From contig JANXRR010000484.1 of assembly GCA_025356795.1 (NCBI GenBank), forward strand, positions 1-10,904: 10,904 nt of DNA, in the 5' to 3' direction. The DNA is from Bacteroidia bacterium. Lineage in GTDB: Bacteria; Bacteroidota; Bacteroidia; Cytophagales; Cyclobacteriaceae. Both the position numbers and the translations under genes were made by a program. The notes under the pieces are model-generated. The model was not told the DNA's origin and ran no database searches. It worked only from the letters and a program-made list of their open reading frames with translations. Shown piece after piece: positions 5,421 to 10,904 of this stretch. Numbering within the stretch: the first letter of the stretch is position 1; every line of letters begins with the position of its first letter.

Positions 5421-6395
5421 ATGAAAGCTATTCAATGTATTGAATATGGTCTTCCAGCTAAATTAATTTACAGGGAAATAGAATCTCAACAGCCTCAAGC
5501 CAATGAAGTGCTTATAGATGTGAACGCTTGCGGAATAAATTTCCCCGATGTACTTATGATTCAAAATAAATATCAATTAAAACCACCGCTTCCATTTTCA
5601 CCAGGAGGTGAGGTGTCAGGAAAAATTAGCAGTGTTGGAGCGAATATTAAGCACTTAAAAAGTGGTGATCATGTAATGGCACTTTCGGGTTGGGGCGGGT
5701 TTGCCCAACAGATTACCGTCAAGGAAAATAGGGTTTTTTCTATTCCATCTTCCATTGATTTCGTTACAGCCGCTTCCGCATTGTACACCTACGGCACCTC
5801 CTACAACGCGTTAAAAGATAGAGCAAATCTTAAAGCGGGGGAAACAATTTTAGTTTTGGGGGCTGGTGGTGGCGTAGGGCTGGCCGCTGTAGAGTTAAGC
5901 AAACTAATGGGAGCAACCGTAATTGCCGCTGCGGCTTCGCCCGATAAATTAGCTGTATGCCACCAGAAAGGAGCCGACTATTTAATAGATTATTCACTAG
6001 CAGACCTGCGAGCAAAAATAAAAGAAATAACCAACGGCAAAGGGGTGGACGTTGTATATGATGCTGTGGGGGGACAGTTGGCTGACTCAGCGTTGCGATC
6101 AATGGCATGGAAAGGGCGCTACTTAGTAGTGGGGTTTGCATCTGGAATGATACCTCAATTTCCCGCCAACCTACCGTTGCTAAAGGGCTGTTCCATTGTT
6201 GGCGTATTTTGGGGAAGTTTCTCTGAGCGAGAGCCTGAGCAAAATTTAAACAACACACAAGAACTTATGCGTTGGCTGGAAGCAGGAAAAATAAAACAAC
6301 ATATCCATAAGCTATATTCTCTAAAAGAAGCACCTATTGCTTTACAAGATCTGCTAGATAGAAAGATAATAGGGAAAGCTGTAGTGGTTATTTAA
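5421..6395 (+). CDS. NAD(P)H:quinone oxidoreductase-type medium-chain dehydrogenase (zinc-independent)
   Basis: This is a 324-residue member of the quinone oxidoreductase branch of the medium-chain dehydrogenase/reductase superfamily, expected to reduce quinones or enone-type carbonyls with NAD(P)H in the cytoplasm. From the MKAIQCIEYG start, residues 1-115 form the catalytic GroES-like domain with GINFPDVLMIQNKY (about 38-51), typical of this branch. The Rossmann domain begins LVLGAGGGVGLAAVELSKLMGA (about 144-165), followed by AAASPDKL and GVDVVYDAVGG. The usual zinc ligand motif GHE is replaced by PGGEVSG, and the four-Cys structural zinc lobe is absent, so the enzyme should not need zinc. 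Length is normal. The ATG at 5421 is preferred over one three codons earlier (5412) because relatives start MKA. No terminator separates it from the permease 84 bases on. Physiological substrate unknown. Confidence 0.92.
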   Translation: MKAIQCIEYGLPAKLIYREIESQQPQANEVLIDVNACGINFPDVLMIQNKYQLKPPLPFSPGGEVSGKISSVGANIKHLKSGDHVMALSGWGGFAQQITVKENRVFSIPSSIDFVTAASALYTYGTSYNALKDRANLKAGETILVLGAGGGVGLAAVELSKLMGATVIAAAASPDKLAVCHQKGADYLIDYSLADLRAKIKEITNGKGVDVVYDAVGGQLADSALRSMAWKGRYLVVGFASGMIPQFPANLPLLKGCSIVGVFWGSFSEREPEQNLNNTQELMRWLEAGKIKQHIHKLYSLKEAPIALQDLLDRKIIGKAVVVI

Positions 6396-6479
6396 TCGGT
6401 TACTTTTAGGTTTCCAAAACTCACGGACTACAAAAAATTTAAACTTTCTTTGTAAGGAATTTTTTCAGACCCCATTTTC

Positions 6480-7925
6480 ATGCTTAAGAAATCACTCGCA
6501 TTATTAAAACAAGAAGCCGAAGAAACGGGCACATACTCACTAAAGCGTAGCTTAAATGGGTTCAGTTTAATTACTATGGGTATAGGTGTAATTATTGGTG
6601 CGGGCTTATTTTCATTAACTGGCATTGCTGCTGCTAACAATGCAGGGCCAGCAGTCACTCTCTCCTTTTTAGTAGCTGCCATCGGGTGTGCTTTTAGTGC
6701 CTTGTGTTATGCCGAGTTTGCGTCATTAGTACCTGTAGCCGGAAGTGCATACACCTATTCTTATGCCACGCTCGGAGAGTTTTTCGCTTGGATAATTGGT
6801 TGGGATCTTGTACTAGAATATTCTGTAGGTGCCGCCACTGTAGCCATAAGTTGGTCGCAATATTTAGTGCGCTTTTTAAGCACGTATCATATTTATCTCC
6901 CACCTCAGCTCGTACTTTCACCTTTCGAAAAGGCACAATTGAGCGATGGCACAACTGTGCATGGATACTTCAATCTGCCCGCAGTTTTGATTATTATCTT
7001 AATAACACTAGTCATCATTCGAGGCATAAAAGGATCCGCTCTCTTTACTAGTATAATTGTAGCGCTCAAAATTTCTGTTGTTTTAGTATTTATTGGATTA
7101 GGCTGGCAATATATTAATCCCGATAACTACGTGCCCTACATACCAGAGAATTCCGGAACATTTGGTGAGTTTGGATGGAGTGGCATTTTTCGTGGCGCTG
7201 GTGTTGTGTTCTTTGTATTTATTGGTTTTGATATTATTGCTGCAATGGCGCAAGAAACAAAAAACCCAAAGCGCAATATGCCAATCGGCATTCTAGGCTC
7301 GCTTATTATTTGCACCGTGCTTTTTGGTTTGTTTGGTTATGTATTAACAGGCCTGGCGAATTATACTGAATTTAAAGACAGTGCTGCACCGGTGGCAGTA
7401 GCCATTGCTAAAACACCTTATGTGTGGCTTGGGCAAGCCATCATCTTAGCTATCATCATAGGGTATGTCTCTGTTATATTAGTTGACTTGCTGGGGCAAT
7501 CAAGAGTGTTTTTTGCAATGAGTAAAGATGGCTTGCTACCTCGTTTATTTTCACACGTTCATGCTAAATTTAAAACCCCCTATAAGGGTAATATTATTTT
7601 GTGCGTGTTCATAAGTTTATTTGCTGGCTTAGTACCTATTAGAGTGGTAGGTGAGATGACAAGTATTGGAACTCTTTTGGCCTTTGTAATGGTTTGTTTA
7701 GGCGTCATCATTTTACGCAAGCAGCAGCCAAACGCACCAAGAGCATTTAAAACTCCTTGGGTTCCATTTGTACCGATTATGGGAATAGTAACTTGCTTAT
7801 TAATGATGGTGTCTCTTCCATTAGATACATGGATACGATTAATAGTATGGCTAGTAATAGGGCTTGCTATTTATTTTAGCTTTGGTAAGAAAAACAGTAA
7901 ATTAAACTCTAAATCTTCTCCCTAA
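6480..7925 (+). CDS. APC-superfamily amino acid permease (cationic amino acid transporter-like)
   Basis: This is a 481-residue inner-membrane transporter that probably imports amino acids by proton symport, as characterised bacterial relatives do. About twelve hydrophobic segments are visible. Helix 1 contains the Gly-rich substrate-binding unwound region GIGVIIGAGLF (about 34-44), and helix 6 the FFVFIGFDIIAAMAQETKNP segment (about 244-263) typical of the cationic amino acid transporter (CAT) branch. The loop QSRVFFAMSKDGLLP (340-354) and the segment RAFKTPWVPFVPI (421-433) are further family signatures. The N-terminus (LKRSLNGFSLITMGIG) is the standard cytoplasmic lead-in. Substrate specificity cannot be read from sequence. 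It may be co-transcribed with the oxidoreductase. Length matches the family and the ATG agrees with expected helix 1 placement. A TAAGGA at 6453 is too far from the ATG to be its ribosome-binding site. Confidence 0.93.
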   Translation: MLKKSLALLKQEAEETGTYSLKRSLNGFSLITMGIGVIIGAGLFSLTGIAAANNAGPAVTLSFLVAAIGCAFSALCYAEFASLVPVAGSAYTYSYATLGEFFAWIIGWDLVLEYSVGAATVAISWSQYLVRFLSTYHIYLPPQLVLSPFEKAQLSDGTTVHGYFNLPAVLIIILITLVIIRGIKGSALFTSIIVALKISVVLVFIGLGWQYINPDNYVPYIPENSGTFGEFGWSGIFRGAGVVFFVFIGFDIIAAMAQETKNPKRNMPIGILGSLIICTVLFGLFGYVLTGLANYTEFKDSAAPVAVAIAKTPYVWLGQAIILAIIIGYVSVILVDLLGQSRVFFAMSKDGLLPRLFSHVHAKFKTPYKGNIILCVFISLFAGLVPIRVVGEMTSIGTLLAFVMVCLGVIILRKQQPNAPRAFKTPWVPFVPIMGIVTCLLMMVSLPLDTWIRLIVWLVIGLAIYFSFGKKNSKLNSKSSP

Positions 7926-8294
7926 AATTTCGTTGTTGGGAATGGCAACTCACAAAGCAACAATGCACTTAAAAGATTCATCCCTATAAACTATTTTCTG
8001 GCTTCAAGAAGGAGTTATGATTTTGGCTCACATTAGAAATAATATTATCCTAACAGCTTCTGTAGCGCACTCAGCAGGCATCTTGTTTAAAAAAAATAAT
8101 ACAGTATTAATACGCACTGCCAAGAGTGCCCATAATACTCATAAAAAAAACTAATTGACAATGAAATAGTCTACAGCAGCAATAAAAGTTTAATACTTGA
8201 AATAGGCTCGTTTCAATTTCAGTGATTAATCATCATGGCAAGTTGGAGTTGAGATGAAGGAAAGTAATAAGTAAATTCCAGTTTGTAATAAATA
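7926..8294. other. Gene-poor intergenic region between permease and tsf terminator
   Basis: No convincing gene is seen in this 369-base AT-rich gap between convergent genes. It contains a 45-codon plus-strand frame (8017-8154; MILAHIRNNIILTASVAHSA, ending THKKN) preceded by AAGGAG only two bases from its ATG, so coding is doubtful. Small symmetries are present: GCACT/AGTGC around 8114-8129, TTGAAA (8197-8202) with TTTCAA (8211-8216), and the ten-base palindrome TGATTAATCA (8223-8232). None is followed by a proper U-tract, so no clear terminator for the permease was found. A small RNA or a decayed gene is possible but not demonstrated. Confidence 0.5.
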
Positions 8295-8322
8295 AAAAAA
8301 GGGAGTCGAGGCCCCCTTTTTT
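8293..8322 (-). terminator. Rho-independent terminator after tsf
   Basis: In minus-strand RNA, AAAAAAGGGGG (8322-8312) pairs with CUCCCUUUUUU (8305-8295) around the six-base loop CCUCGA, giving an 11-pair stem running straight into a U-tract. One internal pair is a G.U wobble in minus-strand RNA but an A.C mismatch on the plus strand, indicating that the hairpin is tuned to the tsf direction. It lies 18 bases beyond the tsf stop. With A/T-rich flanks it may also partly stop plus-strand transcripts from the permease side. Confidence 0.9.
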
Positions 8323-8340
8323 CATTCACAGAAAGTAAAT

Positions 8341-9174
8341 CTAGCCAATTGTTATTCTTTTGAAATCTGCAACTACTAAGCCCTTATTTATACTGTCCAG
8401 GTATTGAGCTACCGTTTTAGAGTTATCCTTCACAAATATTTGGTGAACTAGGGTATTATCTTTAAAGAATTTTTGAAGTTTACCCGTAGCAATTTTATCT
8501 ACCATGTTGGCTGGTTTACCTTCTGCCAAAATCATGGCCTTTGCTATTTCCAATTCTTTATCAATAATTGATTGACTAATTGATTTTTCATCTACCGCTA
8601 ACGGATTCATGGCTGCAATTTGCATACCTACATCTTTGCCTGCATCGGTTACATCTTTTCCTCCAGTGCCGTTTAAAGAAACCAATACACCCAATTTACT
8701 TCCCACATGAATGTAAGGCACAACGGCTTCACCCTTCATGTGAACATATTCACTGATTTCAATTTTCTCCCCAATTTTCCCTACCAATTCAGTAATTCTT
8801 TCTGCTATGGTTAGATCACCTACTTTCTCAGAGAGAAGTGCTTCTTTAGAAATTGATTTCTTCTCGAAGGCAGTTTCTACTATTAATTTCCCCAGTGCTT
8901 GGAATGATTCATTCTTTCCAACAAAGTCAGTTTCACAATTTAAGGCAATCAAAACTGCTTCATTTTTAGTATCGCTTGTTTTAATAAATACAGAACCTTC
9001 TTTAGCATCTCTATCAGAGCGAGAAGCAGAAACTTTCTGTCCCTTCTTTCTTAATATCTCAATAGCCTTTTCGAAATCACCTTCGGCTTCCGTTAATGCT
9101 TTTTTACAATCCATCATACCTGCACCAGTCATGGTGCGAAGCTTATTTACATCTTGTGCTGTTATCTCTGCCAT
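8341..9174 (-). CDS. tsf: Translation elongation factor Ts
   Basis: EF-Ts is the cytoplasmic nucleotide exchange factor that releases GDP from EF-Tu so that it can rebind GTP and aminoacyl-tRNA. The 277-residue product begins with a UBA-like domain (MAEITAQDVNKLRTMTGAGM, then DCKKAL, EGDFEKAIEILRKKG). It contains the diagnostic EF-Tu contact motif ETDFVGKNE at about 81-89, with Asp83 and Phe84 as the residues known to act on the EF-Tu magnesium site. The core domains follow, with the usual IHVGSKLGVLVSL and GMQIAAMNPLAV segments. Length is normal for the phylum. It is the last gene of the translation block, 112 bases after rpsB with a terminator-like hairpin between, and has a strong terminator downstream. 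No Shine-Dalgarno precedes the ATG. Confidence 0.98.
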   Translation of the reverse strand: MAEITAQDVNKLRTMTGAGMMDCKKALTEAEGDFEKAIEILRKKGQKVSASRSDRDAKEGSVFIKTSDTKNEAVLIALNCETDFVGKNESFQALGKLIVETAFEKKSISKEALLSEKVGDLTIAERITELVGKIGEKIEISEYVHMKGEAVVPYIHVGSKLGVLVSLNGTGGKDVTDAGKDVGMQIAAMNPLAVDEKSISQSIIDKELEIAKAMILAEGKPANMVDKIATGKLQKFFKDNTLVHQIFVKDNSKTVAQYLDSINKGLVVADFKRITIG

Positions 9175-9225
9175 AATTATTTAGTTAAGATTTTAATAGT
9201 TGGAAGTTAATGTTTGGAATGGCCT

Positions 9226-9259
9226 AAAAAACCAAACACCGACTTTTGGCCGATGTTTG
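9226..9259 (-). terminator. Terminator or attenuator between rpsB and tsf
   Basis: In minus-strand RNA, CAAACAUCGGC (9259-9249) pairs with GUCGGUGUUUG (9243-9233) around the loop CAAAA, an 11-pair stem with two G.U pairs, followed one base later by six U (9231-9226). Both wobbles would be A.C mismatches on the other strand, so it is built for the rpsB-to-tsf direction. It starts 27 bases past the rpsB stop and ends about 50 bases before the tsf ATG. Read-through would give reduced tsf relative to rpsB; alternatively tsf has its own promoter in the remaining 50 bases, where I see no good -7/-33 pair. Confidence 0.75.
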
Positions 9260-9286
9260 CGTTTTATTAAACACTATGGAAATGAA

Positions 9287-10057
9287 TTAATTCGCTTCTT
9301 CTACAGCTTGATCGGCTTTGATCCTTTCATCCTGATCCTTCTTCAAACCAGAATCCTCTTTATCTTTTTTGCGCTCCATTAATGCTTCTTCTATTGCTTT
9401 ACCTACTTGCTTAGCAATCAAAGAAATAGACTTGAATGCATCATCGTTTCCTGGGATTGGGAAGTCAATATTGCTTGGGTCAGAATTTGTATCCACTAAA
9501 GCATATACTGGTATATTCAATTTTTGAGCCTCGGCCACAGCAATGTGTTCTCTTTTCACATCAACAATAAAAAGAGCTGCTGGCAAGCGGTTCAAATCTG
9601 TAATACCTCCTAATAATTTCTCGAGTTTTGCTTTTTCACGGGTAATCATCAAACGCTCACGTTTAGCTAAATTAGTGAAAGCTTCATCTTTCATTAACTT
9701 GTCTATTTGAGCTAGTTTTTTCAATGATTTGCGAATGGTGGCAAAGTTAGTAAGCATTCCTCCCAGCCAGCGTTCTGTAACGAAAGGCATATTTAAACGA
9801 GTGGCCTCTTCGTTGATAATGTCCTTTGCTTGTTTTTTAGTAGCTACGAACATGATCTTTCTTCCAGAACGAACGATGTTTTTCAGGGAGAAGATTGCTT
9901 CTTCCAAACATTTCTGGGTCTTATTAAGATCAATGATATGAATACCATTGTTCTCCATAAAGATATACTCAGCCATTTTTGGATTCCACTTGCGAGTAAG
10001 GTGACCAAAGTGCACCCCTGCATCCATCAAATCTTGTGTTGTTATTTTATCTGCCAT
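9287..10057 (-). CDS. rpsB: 30S ribosomal protein S2
   Basis: S2 binds late to the 30S subunit near the head-platform junction and is needed for S1 association and mRNA binding. The 256-residue protein has the family opening TQDLMDAGVHFGHLTRKWNP, the YIFMENNGIHIIDLNKT block, the VATKKQAKDII segment and the signature ERWLGGMLTNFATIRKSL at about 95-112. PAALFIVDVKREHIAVAEA and the IPVYALVDTNSDP segment complete the Rossmann-like core. The last 30 or so residues are a charged, probably disordered tail (ERKKDKEDSG to AVEEAN). It begins 19 bases after rpsI and has no Shine-Dalgarno. Position in rplM-rpsI-rpsB-tsf is typical for Bacteroidota. Confidence 0.98.
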   Translation of the reverse strand: MADKITTQDLMDAGVHFGHLTRKWNPKMAEYIFMENNGIHIIDLNKTQKCLEEAIFSLKNIVRSGRKIMFVATKKQAKDIINEEATRLNMPFVTERWLGGMLTNFATIRKSLKKLAQIDKLMKDEAFTNLAKRERLMITREKAKLEKLLGGITDLNRLPAALFIVDVKREHIAVAEAQKLNIPVYALVDTNSDPSNIDFPIPGNDDAFKSISLIAKQVGKAIEEALMERKKDKEDSGLKKDQDERIKADQAVEEAN

Positions 10058-10076
10058 GCTTTTAATTTCTTCTAGA

Positions 10077-10463
10077 TTAACGCTTGCTGAACTGGAATTT
10101 CCTTCTGGCTTTTCTACGACCTGGTTTTTTACGTTCTACCATGCGTGAATCGCGTGTCATTAAACCTTCCTTTCTCAAGGCTGGTTTGTTTTCACTGTTT
10201 ATTTCAACCAAGGCACGAGAAATACCTAACCGAACAGCTTCTGCCTGACCTTTAATTCCACCACCTTCAACATTAACAGTGATGTCATAATTGGTTTCAG
10301 CCTTCAAAATTGTAAGAGGTTGCTTTACGGTAGTCTGATGAATATCAGAAACAAAGTAAACACCAAGCTCTTTATCGTTTATTTTGATTACTCCTTTGCC
10401 CGGTTTTACATAAACCCGAGCGATGGATGTCTTTCTTCTTCCAGTAGTGTTAGTAATTTCCAT
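10077..10463 (-). CDS. rpsI: 30S ribosomal protein S9
   Basis: S9 sits in the 30S head, with its C-terminal tail reaching the P-site tRNA anticodon stem. The 128-residue protein has the standard core TGRRKTSIARVYVKPGKGVI near the N-terminus, the LTILKAETNYDITVNVEGGG block and the GQAEAVRLGISRALVEI signature. It ends with the basic tail KKPGRRKARRKFQFSKR, whose terminal Ser-Lys-Arg is the near-universal P-site contact, so the gene is complete. Only three bases separate it from the rplM stop, pointing to translational coupling. Confidence 0.98.
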   Translation of the reverse strand: MEITNTTGRRKTSIARVYVKPGKGVIKINDKELGVYFVSDIHQTTVKQPLTILKAETNYDITVNVEGGGIKGQAEAVRLGISRALVEINSENKPALRKEGLMTRDSRMVERKKPGRRKARRKFQFSKR

Positions 10464-10466
10464 TGA

Positions 10467-10904
10467 TTAGAATTTAACTTCTTTTGGTTGTTGGGCGATA
10501 TGCGGATGTTCTGTGCCTGTATAAATATGCAGGCTTTTGAAAATCTCGCGGCCGATGCTGTTTTTAGGGAGCATGCCACGAACAGCGTGCTCAATCAAGC
10601 GAGTCGGATGTTTAGCTAGAATCATAGCGGGTGTTAATTCTCGCTGTCCTCCTGGGTAACCAGAATAAGTAAACAACACGCGGTTGTTTAGCTTTTTACC
10701 TGTATACCTAACCTTTTCAGCGTTTATAACTACCACATGATCTCCACAATCAACATTGGGAGTGAAACCGGGCTTATTTTTGCCACGGATTATTTTTGCG
10801 ATTTGGCTAGCTACTCTTCCAAGTACTTGACCATTAGCATCTACCAATACCCACTGCTTGTCTGCAGAGGCACTATTAGTATTTAGCGTTTTATAACTGT
10901 TGTG
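10467..10904 (-). CDS. rplM: 50S ribosomal protein L13 (5' end beyond window)
   Basis: L13 is an early-assembly protein of the 50S subunit. The frame stays open to the right edge, giving 145 visible residues. An apparent TTG start at 10847 is not the real one: the reading continues upstream as HNSYKTLNTNSASADKQWV directly into LVDANGQVLGRVASQIAKI, and the Lys-Gln-Trp-Val-Leu-Val-Asp-Ala block is the conserved L13 opening, while the SYKT-containing extension is typical of Bacteroidota L13. Only the initiator and perhaps a few residues are missing. Further signatures are FTPNVDCGDHVVVINAEKV and the RLIEHAVRGMLPKNSIGREI block. The C-terminus (PHIAQQPKEVKF) is complete. It is the first visible gene of the translation operon; the promoter is outside the window. 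Confidence 0.97.
   Translation of the reverse strand, partial: HNSYKTLNTNSASADKQWVLVDANGQVLGRVASQIAKIIRGKNKPGFTPNVDCGDHVVVINAEKVRYTGKKLNNRVLFTYSGYPGGQRELTPAMILAKHPTRLIEHAVRGMLPKNSIGREIFKSLHIYTGTEHPHIAQQPKEVKF

Noticed and set aside
6453..6459. TAAGGAA as ribosome-binding site for the permease
   Set aside because: It is about 20 bases from the ATG, too far for a Shine-Dalgarno interaction.
6704..7051. 115-codon plus-strand frame inside the permease gene
   Set aside because: Out-of-frame shadow of a clearly coding transporter; the peptide is Cys/Arg/His-rich and unlike a protein.
8061..8080. Stretch resembling a tRNA D-arm (TGTAGCGCACTCAGCAGGCA)
   Set aside because: No matching acceptor stem, anticodon arm or GTTCGAATC-like T-arm follows at the right distance.
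10467..10847. TTG at 10847 as the start of rplM
   Set aside because: Conserved L13 residues continue upstream in frame to the window edge, so the true start lies outside.

Overview
The window looks like chromosomal DNA of a member of the Bacteroidota, most likely Cytophagales-like (phylum fairly sure, order a guess). Reasons: the ribosomal block rplM-rpsI-rpsB-tsf, an N-terminally extended L13, AT-rich DNA, almost no Shine-Dalgarno sequences, a secreted protein whose signal peptide ends in Ala-Gln and which carries a TonB C-terminal-like domain, and a one-pass HisKA_3 kinase paired with a NarL/LuxR-type regulator.

Layout. (1) Bases 1-1416, minus strand: a papain-like (C1) cysteine peptidase with a complete catalytic set, then a 44-residue membrane or secreted mini-protein, then the first 58 codons of an unknown gene leaving the left edge. 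Two hairpins lie between the peptidase and the mini-protein. (2) Bases 1417-1707: a gene-free stretch holding an 8-bp inverted repeat (1489-1519) and about five degenerate tandem copies of a 24-bp, CCACGGT-centred unit (1534-1653). (3) Bases 1708-4223, plus strand: a 78-residue unknown protein, a seven-helix membrane protein, a histidine kinase and a LuxR-type response regulator. They are closely packed and probably form one signalling operon. The kinase has almost no input domain of its own, so the seven-helix protein is a natural candidate sensor. (4) Bases 4225-5406, minus strand: an exported protein with MORN-type 'toxin-antitoxin wing' repeats and a TonB_C-like C-terminus, convergent with the regulator (stop codons one base apart) and divergent from the next gene (longest-ORF starts five bases apart). 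(5) Bases 5421-7925, plus strand: a zinc-independent quinone-oxidoreductase-type dehydrogenase and an APC-superfamily amino acid permease. (6) Bases 7926-8340: a gene-poor gap ending in the terminator of the translation operon. (7) Bases 8341-10904, minus strand: rplM (5' end cut by the window), rpsI, rpsB and tsf in transcription order, with a second terminator-like hairpin between rpsB and tsf.

The translation block is ordinary housekeeping. The parts that merit attention are the signalling cassette with its small first gene, the 24-bp repeat array and palindrome upstream of it, and the hairpin that could uncouple tsf from rpsB. No mobile element, CRISPR array, tRNA or rRNA was recognised. 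All domain and motif calls are by eye; no database search was possible.
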